Positions 1-7,407 of a DNA stretch of 17,659 bases are shown here, piece by piece. A program made the position numbers and the translations under genes. The stretch lies in the NCBI GenBank assembly GCA_047637855.1, contig JBLJBF010000136.1:1-17659 (forward strand), in the 5' to 3' direction. Every line of letters starts with the position of its first letter. Positions within the stretch are counted from its first letter, which is position 1. Below the pieces are notes generated by a model. The model saw nothing but the letters and a program-made list of their open reading frames with translations. It did no database searches and had not been told where the DNA came from. Origin of the DNA: Pseudoflavonifractor sp047637855. GTDB lineage: Bacteria; Bacillota; Clostridia; Oscillospirales; Oscillospiraceae.

Positions 1-291
1 ACCCTCGACCAGGAGCTGCTTACCGCCTATAAGGACGGAAAGCTCCTGGATCTGAGCCAGCGGGAGTACGAGCTGCTCAAGTTCCTGGCCCTTGAGCCGG
101 GGAAGGTCTTCTCCCGTGAGGCGCTGATGGAGAACGTATGGAACTATGAGGGCTATGTGGGCGACGTCCGCGCTGTGGACGTCGCCGTCCGCCGTCTGCG
201 CGAGAAGATCGAGGACGACCCCGCCTGCCCGGCGTTCATTGTGACGAGGAGAGGCCTGGGCTATCTGTTTCATGTGGAGCAGGATGGATAG
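1..291 (+). CDS. walR: WalR-type response regulator, C-terminal DNA-binding domain (5' partial)
   Basis: The reading frame is open from the first base and ends at TAG 289-291, giving 96 residues. It is the winged-helix output domain of an OmpR/PhoB-family response regulator; the receiver domain lies outside the window. The REYELLKFLA helix, the recognition-helix segment around GDVRAVDVAVRRLREKIED and the terminal wing VTRRGLGYLF closely match WalR (YycF) of Bacillus, as does the short tail ending EQDG. WalR binds two hexamers of the TGTWAH type and controls autolysins and other wall-remodelling genes. walK starts 53 bp downstream, the order expected for walRK. Assignment to WalR rather than PhoP or another paralogue rests mainly on the following walK, yycH-like and yycI-like genes. 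Confidence 0.9.
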   Translation, partial: TLDQELLTAYKDGKLLDLSQREYELLKFLALEPGKVFSREALMENVWNYEGYVGDVRAVDVAVRRLREKIEDDPACPAFIVTRRGLGYLFHVEQDG

Positions 292-344
292 CGGAGTACG
301 CAGAACGATCTGAACGAAATACGGAAAGGAAAGGAGGAAAGCCC

Positions 345-2141
345 ATGCTTCGCAGCCTGCACATGAAGCTGATGCTCATTATGGTGCTGCTCATCGTGTC
401 CCTGATGACAGTGGTGGGCGCGTTCCTCATCAACTCGGTCTCCTCCTTTTACCTCCACGATTTCTACAAGCAGATGGCGCTGGTCTTCTCCCAGGGGAAC
501 GACCTGGCCCGCGACCTGCAGGCCCCGGCGGCCGAGGGGCAGAGCGACGAGGCGTTCATCCGGGGCCTGCTGGAGGCCTACGTGGGCGACATGGGGGTGG
601 ACCAGCGCAACCGCAACTACTACATTCTGGACGGGGAGACCGCCGAGTACCTGGCGGGCTCTGACGACGCGGGCGGCCCCACGCTGGAGCTCACCAACAA
701 CATCACCTATGCCATGAATCATCCGGGCGATAAGACCGGCGGCAACAAGAGCGACCCCTCCGCCGACTATATGGACGTGGCGGTCCCCTTCCAGCGGGGG
801 GAAAGCCGCTATATCATCTACGTGCGGGACAACCGGGTCACCATGCGGGACTTGAACAGCGAGCTGTTCAAGCTGATCCTGGAGGCCTTGATTTTTGGCC
901 TCATCATCTCGGTCTTTCTCTCCATCCTCCTGTCAAAGACCATGATCACCCCCATCGAGCGGCTGACCGCCGGGGCCGAGCGGATGGCCGAGGGGGACTT
1001 CTCCTATCAGATCGAGGTGGCCTCCCGGGACGAGATCGGCGTCCTCACCGGCGCCTTCAACAATATGGCCCGCCAGCTGCAGGACACCTTGCGGGAGGTG
1101 GGCAACGAGCGCAATAAGCTGGGCACCCTCTTTCTCCACATGACCGACGGCGTGGTGGCGTTCAACCGGGAGGGGGGGCTGGTGCAGTCCAACCCGGCCG
1201 CCGAGCGGATGCTGGGCCGCAGACTGGAGGCGGACAGCGAGGAGAGCGGGTACGATTCCCTCTTCGGCGATATCGCCACCCTGTCCGACGTTCTGGCGGT
1301 GCGGCAGCAGGGCCACCTGGGCGGCACCCGGGAGATCGGCGGGCGCATTCTGGAGCTGCTGCTGGCCCCCATCTCGGGGGAGACCGCCCTGGGCGTCATG
1401 GTGGTCATCCACGACGTGACCGAGCAGCGCCGCACCGAGGAGATGCGCCGGGAATTCGTGGCCAATGTCTCTCATGAGCTGCGCACCCCCCTCACCAATA
1501 TCAGAAGCTATGCCGAGACGCTGGTGGACAACGCGCCCAACCTGCCGGCCGAGACCGAGAAGAACTTTCTGGGCGTCATCCTCAACGAGTCGGACCGGAT
1601 GACCCGCATCGTGCAGGACCTGCTCACCCTCTCCCGGTTTGACAGCGGGCGCAGCGAGCTGCGGCTGGAGCGGTTTTCCTTCGAGGAGATCATCCGCGGC
1701 GTCTACGACGCCGTCTTGCTGGACGCCCGGCGGCACGGCCACAGCCTGCGTCTGGACCTGCCCGCCGGACTGCCCAATATCCGGGGGGACCGGGAGCGGC
1801 TGGTTCAGGTGATGATGAACGTGGTGGCCAACGCCATTAAGTACACCCCCGACGGCGGCAAAATCGAGATCTCGGCCGGGCAGGGGGGCGGGAACGTGTG
1901 GATGGAGGTGGCCGACAACGGCATCGGCATCCCGCCCGAGGACCGCTCCCGGATTTTCGAGCGGTTCTACCGGGTGGACAAGGCCCGCTCCCGGGAATCG
2001 GGCGGCACGGGGCTGGGGCTCTCCATCGCCAGAGAGATCGTGGAGGGGCATGAGGGGACCATTCGCCTGGTGGACAAGAAGGGGCCGGGGCTCACGGTGC
2101 GCATCGAGCTGAAGATTAAGGGGCCGGGCCATGGGAAATAA
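345..2141 (+). CDS. walK: WalK (YycG/VicK) sensor histidine kinase
   Basis: A 598-residue membrane sensor kinase that would phosphorylate WalR. Transmembrane helix 1 is about residues 10-30 and helix 2 about 177-199. The roughly 145 residues between them form an extracellular, Cache-like sensor. A HAMP domain (about 200-253) and a PAS domain (about 255-365) follow. The HisKA H-box FVANVSHELRTPLTN carries the phosphorylated His377. The ATPase domain shows the N-box (Asn492, Asn496), the G1 box DNGIGIP (Asp524) and the G2 box GGTGLGLS (553-560). This TM-Cache-TM-HAMP-PAS-kinase order and the length are typical of WalK. The ATG at 345 has an AAGGAGG site at 331-337 with 7-nt spacing, which decides it over the in-frame ATG at 363. 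The end overlaps the next gene by 11 bp, implying translational coupling. Confidence 0.95.
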   Translation: MLRSLHMKLMLIMVLLIVSLMTVVGAFLINSVSSFYLHDFYKQMALVFSQGNDLARDLQAPAAEGQSDEAFIRGLLEAYVGDMGVDQRNRNYYILDGETAEYLAGSDDAGGPTLELTNNITYAMNHPGDKTGGNKSDPSADYMDVAVPFQRGESRYIIYVRDNRVTMRDLNSELFKLILEALIFGLIISVFLSILLSKTMITPIERLTAGAERMAEGDFSYQIEVASRDEIGVLTGAFNNMARQLQDTLREVGNERNKLGTLFLHMTDGVVAFNREGGLVQSNPAAERMLGRRLEADSEESGYDSLFGDIATLSDVLAVRQQGHLGGTREIGGRILELLLAPISGETALGVMVVIHDVTEQRRTEEMRREFVANVSHELRTPLTNIRSYAETLVDNAPNLPAETEKNFLGVILNESDRMTRIVQDLLTLSRFDSGRSELRLERFSFEEIIRGVYDAVLLDARRHGHSLRLDLPAGLPNIRGDRERLVQVMMNVVANAIKYTPDGGKIEISAGQGGGNVWMEVADNGIGIPPEDRSRIFERFYRVDKARSRESGGTGLGLSIAREIVEGHEGTIRLVDKKGPGLTVRIELKIKGPGHGK

Positions 2142-3504
2142 GGGGAAAAAGCGCCTTCTGGAGTGGGGCAAGAACCTGGCGATCGTACTCCTGACGGTCA
2201 GCGCCGCTTACCTTACCCTCCGCGGCCAGCTGGGGCAGAATCTGGCGCCGACGGGCTGGCTGAGCCATTTGACCGGTCTGCTGGGCGGCGGCCCCGCCGG
2301 CGTCTCCACCGACCAGGACGGGGGGCGCCCGGCCGAGCTGTGCCCCCTGCGCATGGCCGTCCACCTGCCGGGTCTGGGGACCTACGGCCTGCAATACGAC
2401 GTTGCCGCAGTCGAGCGCCTCTCCAACAAGATGTTCGTCATTCTGGGCGAGGCGCTGGGCGGCGGGGAGAGCCCCGTCCAGACCACCGAGGCCGCCTGGC
2501 GCGCCGCCCTGACGGGCCAGTACAGCGTCTATTTCGACTTTCAGGGGGAGGTCCCCCTCTCGGTCCTGTACGCCTGGACCGAGGCCGGGCCGGGCAATGC
2601 CCTGATGGATGTGAGCGCACGGCGGCTTCTGCTGGCCGAGGACGGGACGGGGGAGATGACCCTCTACTATAGTAATGAAACGACGGGCCTGTATTATGCC
2701 TGCCGGACAGGGTCTGCCCTGAAAGGACATCTCCAGACCGCCGTGGCCCCCTACGCCGCCAATGTGAACGGCTTTACCTTCGCCTTCGAGCACAAGAGGG
2801 GGGAGGGGTACGGCAAGCTCGGCCCCTATGTGATGCTGGCCAAAACGGGCCAGCCCATGGAAAAGCCCGCCTACCGGGCGGCCAATCCCGTCAGCGGCGG
2901 CCAGAGCGACCAGGCCCGGATCGCCATGATCGAGGCCCTGGGCTTTCACCCCCAGGTCAACACCAGCTATGTGGCGGGCAGCAAGCAGGTGGTCAAGGAG
3001 GGGGTGGACGACACGCTGGTGGTCTACGACAGCGGCGTGGTGGAGTACCACAGCACCTCGGCCGACGACCCCAAATACCCCGTGGGGGACGGCGGGGACG
3101 GGCCCACCGCGCTGGATCTGGTAAAGGTCACCCAGCCTTTGGCCCAGCGGAGCGCGGGGGCCCTCGTGGGCGACGCCAGGACGGCGGGGATCTACCTCAT
3201 GGGGATCACCGCCCTGTCGGGCGGCGGCTGGCAGGTGGACTACGGGTATCAGTTGGGCGGCGTGGCCGTCCGGCTGGGGGCCGAGGGGTACGCCGCCCGG
3301 TTCACCGTCCGGGACGGCCGGGTGAGCGACTTTTACCTCCTCCTGCGGGCCTATACCGCCACGGAGGAGTCGGTCGCCGTTTTGCCCGAGCTCCAGGCCG
3401 CAGCCGCCATGGGAGCCCTCAACGCCCCCGGGAAAGAGCTGTGCCTGGTCTATGAGGACAGCGGCACGGCCGAGACTGTCCGGCCCGTCTGGATCGCGGA
3501 GTAG
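2131..3504 (+). CDS. yycH: YycH-like regulator of WalK
   Basis: A 457-residue protein with a short basic N-terminus, one transmembrane helix (about 14-30) and a large extracellular part, so it is predicted to be anchored with its bulk outside the membrane. This topology, the length (YycH is about 450 aa) and the place directly after walK and before a yycI-like gene match YycH, which with YycI contacts WalK in the membrane and modulates its activity. Sequence resemblance visible by eye is moderate, and the call leans on topology and gene order. The ATG at 2131 overlaps the walK end (stop 2139-2141). Its ribosome site is poor (AAGGGG upstream), so coupling to walK translation is likely. Whether it activates WalK (as in staphylococci) or restrains it (as in Bacillus) cannot be read from sequence. 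Confidence 0.7.
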   Translation: MGNKGKKRLLEWGKNLAIVLLTVSAAYLTLRGQLGQNLAPTGWLSHLTGLLGGGPAGVSTDQDGGRPAELCPLRMAVHLPGLGTYGLQYDVAAVERLSNKMFVILGEALGGGESPVQTTEAAWRAALTGQYSVYFDFQGEVPLSVLYAWTEAGPGNALMDVSARRLLLAEDGTGEMTLYYSNETTGLYYACRTGSALKGHLQTAVAPYAANVNGFTFAFEHKRGEGYGKLGPYVMLAKTGQPMEKPAYRAANPVSGGQSDQARIAMIEALGFHPQVNTSYVAGSKQVVKEGVDDTLVVYDSGVVEYHSTSADDPKYPVGDGGDGPTALDLVKVTQPLAQRSAGALVGDARTAGIYLMGITALSGGGWQVDYGYQLGGVAVRLGAEGYAARFTVRDGRVSDFYLLLRAYTATEESVAVLPELQAAAAMGALNAPGKELCLVYEDSGTAETVRPVWIAE

Positions 3505-3507
3505 CCC

Positions 3508-3526
3508 GGGCGGCCACGGGCCGCCC
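3508..3526. repeat. GC-rich palindrome between yycH and yycI, possibly part of a dispersed repeat
   Basis: An 8-bp perfect stem, GGGCGGCC / GGCCGCCC, with an ACG loop starts four bases after the yycH-like stop codon and is followed by CCTACAAATACC. It has no T-tract on the plus strand, so it is not a good intrinsic terminator. About 40 bp on, the segment CAGGGGCGACCTGCG resembles a damaged second copy in the opposite orientation. My impression is that this belongs to the REP-like GTAGGGGCGGCC family common between genes in GC-rich Clostridia, but I could not search for other copies. It lies inside an otherwise continuous gene cluster (yycI starts at 3632). Confidence 0.45.
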
Positions 3527-3631
3527 CTACAAATACCATACCACCCCCCCCGAAAGGAAAGCAGGGGCGACCTGCGCCCGCCCGCCCCGTGTCCCCGCCG
3601 TCCCCTTCGACTCTGTGAAAGGAGGATACCG

Positions 3632-4435
3632 ATGGAATGGTCTAAGATAAAAAACATCATTATCCTCATTTTGCTGGCTATGAATGGCTTTCTCCTGGTG
3701 CAGACGGTCTATCGGGAGCAGCAGTCCCGGCAGTATTTAGAGGAGAGCCGTGCGGGCGCGGTAGAGGTGCTGCGTCGGCAGGGCTATGTGGTGGCCGACG
3801 GGGCGCTGCCCGGCGAACGGAGCCTGACCGCCTGCGGGGCCGAGCGCAGCCGGGAAAGCGAGGAGACGCTGGCCACCTATCTGCTGGGTTCCGCGCGCAA
3901 GACCGAGGATGGCGTTTTCACCGCCTACGCCGGCGAGCGGGGCGACGGCTGGTTTCGCAGCGACGGCAGCTTTGCCTTCACCTTTACGAGCGGGAGCTAC
4001 TCCGCTCCGGGGGGCGAGGCGGCCTACGCGGTAAAGCTGCTCACCGGCGGGGGGTATCCCTGCGAGATCGTGGACGCCGGGCCGGAGACGGTCACGGTCC
4101 GCCAGACCTGGGAGGGGGTGCCCGTCTTTCCCTGCACGGCCGAGCTGACCTATCAGGACGGCGCGCTGACCGCCATCAAGGGCACCCGCCTCATCGGTCT
4201 CCCCGTGCGGGAGGGGGGCGGAGCGACCGGCATGGATGTGTCCACCGCCCTCATTCGCTTTATGGTCGGGATGCGGGAGGGCGGTCATGTCTTCACCAGA
4301 ATTGAGGACCTCACCTCCGGATACCAGACCACCGGCTCCGGCCGGCGGATGGCGCTGGAGCCGGTTTGGCGGGTGACCACCGACGCGGGCGTCTTCTTTA
4401 TGGACGGGGTCACCGGCGAGCTGAGTCTGACATAA
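3632..4435 (+). CDS. yycI: YycI-like regulator of WalK
   Basis: A 267-residue single-pass membrane protein. The opening MEWSKIKNIIILILL closely resembles the conserved N-terminus of YycI (M-D/E-W-S-x-x-K followed at once by a hydrophobic helix, here about 8-26). The rest is predicted extracellular and ends in a beta-rich domain (LEPVWRVTTDAGVFFMDG) like the YycI/YycH fold. YycI pairs with YycH and WalK in the membrane to tune the kinase. The open frame extends upstream to 3452, but ATG 3632 has an AAAGGAGG site at 3618-3625 with 6-nt spacing, and the conserved N-terminus begins there. It follows yycH by 127 bp. In Bacillus the next gene would be yycJ; here that gene is 8.7 kb away. Confidence 0.85.
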   Translation: MEWSKIKNIIILILLAMNGFLLVQTVYREQQSRQYLEESRAGAVEVLRRQGYVVADGALPGERSLTACGAERSRESEETLATYLLGSARKTEDGVFTAYAGERGDGWFRSDGSFAFTFTSGSYSAPGGEAAYAVKLLTGGGYPCEIVDAGPETVTVRQTWEGVPVFPCTAELTYQDGALTAIKGTRLIGLPVREGGGATGMDVSTALIRFMVGMREGGHVFTRIEDLTSGYQTTGSGRRMALEPVWRVTTDAGVFFMDGVTGELSLT

Positions 4436-4516
4436 AAGACGGCTCCCGGTCACGCCGGCCGACAGGAGAAGCCCCGCGGCGCTGTAATGTGGGGGCGGTG
4501 CTCAGACCTCCCGCGC

Positions 4517-4557
4517 GCATAAAAAAAGGATGGCCAACCGGCCATCCTTTTTTATGC
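4517..4557. terminator. Bidirectional intrinsic terminator between yycI and the S-layer gene
   Basis: A nearly perfect inverted repeat. The left arm 4517-4535 reads GCAT, seven A, GGATGGCC; the loop is AACC; the right arm 4540-4557 reads GGCCATCC, six T, ATGC. Read from either strand it is a GGATGGCC stem followed by a run of T. It therefore suits both convergent genes: the wal cluster from the left, and the S-layer gene, whose TAA stop at 4560-4562 lies only two bases beyond the arm. Confidence 0.92.
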
Positions 4558-4559
4558 GG

Positions 4560-6935
4560 TTACTCCACCACGACCAGGCGGACCTTGCCGCCCTGCTGGG
4601 GCGCCCTGTCGTAGTAGACGGTCAGGCTGCTGGAGTAGGCCAGGGCCTCGTCCAGAGAGGGGAACCACTGCTTGGTGAGCTTGTTGTAGCAGGCCACGTT
4701 GCCCGCAATGGGGAGGACCATGCTGCTGGTGGTGACGGTGCCGACCGGGGTGAACTTGTCGGCCCCGGCGTCGGTGTCGTACAGGTCGAAGGCCGAGCGG
4801 GGGACCTTGGTTACGGCCTTGAGCTCCACCCAGGCCGCCAGCTTATTGGTGCCGTCGATCCCCTCCAGAGAGGCGGCGACGCCTATGAGCTGCCCCTCCG
4901 TGATGTTGACTGCGCTGATGAGACGCGCGCTGGTTCCGGCGCTGCTCCTGACGCTGACGGTGGCATTCACCGTGGGCAGATCGGCGGTGCCGCCCGAAAC
5001 GGTACCCAGCTCGGCCATGCCGTAGTCGTACCGGTCGCCGGTCACGTCGTCAAAGACGATGATGTTGACCCGGCCCGCGTAGTCCTTGCCCACGTAGGTG
5101 ATATTGGCGGCGGGGACGGTGGTGCGGGTGAGGTGGGCGAAGGTGATCTCGATGGGTGCCCCCGTCCCCACCCGCTCGTAGAGGCGGACGTTCTCGGCCA
5201 GGGCCGCGCCGCCCAACGTGCGGGCGCTCACGTCCAGGCTGCCCGCCGCGCCGCTGGCGGCCAGACGGGTGAGATTGATCTGCCCGATCCTGGAGGAGGA
5301 GACCGTGACCAGCTGGCCCTGGAGTCTGGCCGCGCTGTACGCGGTGAGACCGGTCTCACCGCTGAAGGTCCGGGGCTGTCCCTGTTCGTTCAGAAGATCC
5401 AGGGAGGCGACGGTGGCCTCGGTGCCGCTGATCTTCGTCACAATACCCACGGCGGTGCTCTTGGCCTCGGCGGGGGTCACCGCCCCGGCCACCTGCCCGT
5501 CGGCGGTGAACAGAAGGGTGACCGTGTCGCCGATCTTAAAGCCCGCCAGGTTGTCCACCGCGCTGGGCATCACCTTGAACTCGGCGCCCAGAACCGTGAC
5601 GGTGAGGGGGGTGACCGGACTGGGAGAGGCGTTTCCATACACGCCCGTGAGCCGCAGGTCGGAGACGTAGAGGGTCTTGGTGGCTCTGTCGTAGGTGCCC
5701 ACGTCGTACTGCCGCACGTCGGCAAGGGTGGCGCTCAGGCCGTTTTTGACGACGCGGTAGCCCGTATCGCTTCCGACCAGCGAGGCGAAGGGGTTGCCGC
5801 CCGTGGCCTTGGCGACGGTGGCGGTCTCGGAGGTGTTGGCCGACGTGAGGAAGATGTACTCCAGTCTGCCGCTGGCGGCATAGCAGAGAACGGCTAATGT
5901 GGATGGCTTGATCTTGAGATATTCTTTCCCGTAGGTGCTGCCCGCGCTGTCCTTGCTGCCCCCGGTGTATCTGTAGACTGTGGTGTCCGGGGCGATGGCT
6001 ACCCGCTCGCCGCCCGCGGCGGTAAAATAGGTGGCCTCAGCGGTGACAATGCTCACCGTCCTGGTGGTCCCGGCGGCAGAGGGCTGGATGGCGATAATCT
6101 TGCCGTCCCGGTCCAGCACCAGCTTGGCGCGTGTCCCGGTCAGGGCGGCGGGGAAGGGGGCGTGGCCGGTCTTGTAGGCAGTCTCGGCCCCGGTGGTGAG
6201 CACCGCGCCGGTGACGCCGTCGTCGGTAGTCGCATCCAGAGAGAGGATGACGGCCTCTTTCAGAATGCTGCCGCCCAGCGCAGCGGTCAGGTAGGGGTCC
6301 TTGCCGTCCTTCTTGGGGGTGAAGATCATCTGCTCGAAGAGAATGGCGGCCTGACCCCGCGTGATCCGGTCATTCGCGGACAGGACGAACCCCTTGGTGA
6401 GGCCGATGGACCTGGCCGTGGCCAGCGCGCCGTCATACCATGCGCCGCCGGAGGTCAGCTCGTTGGCGCCGTACCCCAGTACCCGCAGCAGAATGGTCAC
6501 GGCCTCGGCGTAGGTGATGCGCGATTCCGGGTAAAATTTGCTGTCGCCCGCGCCCACCATCAGCATCCCGCCGCCCTCTCCGCCCACGGGGAGAGAGGCG
6601 GCCAGATTGATGTATCCCCTGGCCCAGTAGTCGCCCAGTACGTCCATGAAGATGGTGCGGTTTTTCTGGGCCTCGGACTTGGCGCCCAGACCCATGGTCT
6701 CTACCGCCATTTTGCAGAACTCGGCCCGCGTCAGGTTCCCGGCGGGATAAAAGTAGCCGTTGCCGCCGCCGTTGACGATGCCCAGCAGACGCAGAGTCTC
6801 GGTGGCCTGGGTCACGGCGGGGTCGGTCACATCCACAAAGGCACCCGAGGGCATAGCGGCCGCCGCGGGGAGGACCGGCAGCGCCGCCAGAAGTGCGGCC
6901 GCCAGAAGGGCCGCAAGCATACGTTTTAGTTTCAT
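4560..6935 (-). CDS. SLH-domain surface (S-layer-type) protein
   Basis: A secreted 791-residue protein. Residues 1-27 form a classical signal peptide (MKLKRML, a Leu/Ala core, then a run of Ala). Three S-layer homology domains follow at about 33-82, 96-154 and 165-205, with degenerate TRAE-type motifs LTRAEF, ITYAEA and ITRGQA. SLH triplets anchor proteins non-covalently to pyruvylated secondary wall polymer. The remaining ~580 residues are Thr/Ala/Val/Gly-rich, predicted beta-strand, and resemble no catalytic family I recognise; they may be a structural surface domain. The start chosen is ATG 6935-6933, preceded by an AAAGGAGA site; the upstream in-frame ATG at 6959 lies before that site and is rejected. 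Transcription should end at the shared terminator beside the stop codon. The promoter is unclear because a tandem repeat array fills the upstream region. Confidence 0.9.
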   Translation of the reverse strand: MKLKRMLAALLAAALLAALPVLPAAAAMPSGAFVDVTDPAVTQATETLRLLGIVNGGGNGYFYPAGNLTRAEFCKMAVETMGLGAKSEAQKNRTIFMDVLGDYWARGYINLAASLPVGGEGGGMLMVGAGDSKFYPESRITYAEAVTILLRVLGYGANELTSGGAWYDGALATARSIGLTKGFVLSANDRITRGQAAILFEQMIFTPKKDGKDPYLTAALGGSILKEAVILSLDATTDDGVTGAVLTTGAETAYKTGHAPFPAALTGTRAKLVLDRDGKIIAIQPSAAGTTRTVSIVTAEATYFTAAGGERVAIAPDTTVYRYTGGSKDSAGSTYGKEYLKIKPSTLAVLCYAASGRLEYIFLTSANTSETATVAKATGGNPFASLVGSDTGYRVVKNGLSATLADVRQYDVGTYDRATKTLYVSDLRLTGVYGNASPSPVTPLTVTVLGAEFKVMPSAVDNLAGFKIGDTVTLLFTADGQVAGAVTPAEAKSTAVGIVTKISGTEATVASLDLLNEQGQPRTFSGETGLTAYSAARLQGQLVTVSSSRIGQINLTRLAASGAAGSLDVSARTLGGAALAENVRLYERVGTGAPIEITFAHLTRTTVPAANITYVGKDYAGRVNIIVFDDVTGDRYDYGMAELGTVSGGTADLPTVNATVSVRSSAGTSARLISAVNITEGQLIGVAASLEGIDGTNKLAAWVELKAVTKVPRSAFDLYDTDAGADKFTPVGTVTTSSMVLPIAGNVACYNKLTKQWFPSLDEALAYSSSLTVYYDRAPQQGGKVRLVVVE

Positions 6936-6989
6936 GGGATTCTCTCCTTTATAAGTCACGTTTCACACACGTTACGGGCGGGGTTTGAC

Positions 6990-7398
6990 GCTTCTGTCAC
7001 GCTGCAGCGGCTGCGCGACGGCGTATAGCTTCTCCGACTGCGCAAAAACGCGCCGGGGGCTGCGCCCCCTTTGCCTTTTCGCTCCGCTGCGTCGCTATCC
7101 GCCTGCTCCGCACGCCTCCGCGCTTCTTCCCTGTCACGCCTCGCACGCCTTGCGGGCGGGTCGATAAGCCGTACGACTGCGCCAAGACCCATCCGGCCCC
7201 TTTGGGGCCTTCTTGGGCTCTTGGCTGCGCTCCCGTCTTATCTCCCCTGATCGGCAGCTCGGCGCTTCTGCTGTCACGGTTCGCACCCTCCGCGACGGCG
7301 TATAGCTTCTCCGACTGCGCAAAAACGCGCCGGGGGCTGCGCCCCTTTTGCCTTTTCGCTCCGCTGCGTCGCTATCCACCTGCTCCCGGGTGCTCACC
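6990..7398. repeat. Tandem array of three ~138-bp units between the exporter and S-layer genes
   Basis: This fills the 472-bp gap between the permease stop and the S-layer start. Phase markers recur: CTGTCACG at 6994, 7131 and 7271; CGACTGCGC at 7035, 7174 and 7312; GCTTCT(G/T) at 6990, 7122, 7264 and a last scrap at 7399. Spacing is thus 132-142 bp. Units 1 and 3 share a 96-bp core (7014-7109 and 7291-7386) with only two mismatches by my count. Unit 2 is clearly diverged. Each unit has a GC hairpin 20-21 bp after CGACTGCGC: GGGGGC-TGC-GCCCCC at 7055, GGCCCC-TTT-GGGGCC at 7195, and GGGGC-TGC-GCCCC at 7333. Small open frames inside are by-products of the repeat. Flanking genes both run leftwards, so the array would be transcribed as a permease 3' region or an S-layer 5' leader. 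Confidence 0.85.
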
Positions 7399-7407
7399 GC
7401 TTCTGTT

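Noticed and set aside
2116..3669. 517-residue antisense frame opposite the yycH-like gene
   Set aside because: No recognisable domain, His/Gly/Pro-rich composition, no fitting ribosome site, and opposite a gene coupled to walK.
4530..5897. 455-residue plus-strand frame opposite the S-layer gene
   Set aside because: It starts inside the terminator hairpin, has no domain, and mirrors an SLH protein with a clear signal peptide and ribosome site.
7333..7349. Intrinsic terminator for the exporter operon in repeat unit 3
   Set aside because: The 5-bp stem with three-base loop is followed by T-runs only on the plus strand, whereas the exporter is transcribed on the minus strand, where GGCGCG intervenes before a TTTTT; too weak to call.
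6990..7398. CRISPR array
   Set aside because: Units are about 138 bp with no short repeat/unique spacer alternation and no cas genes nearby.
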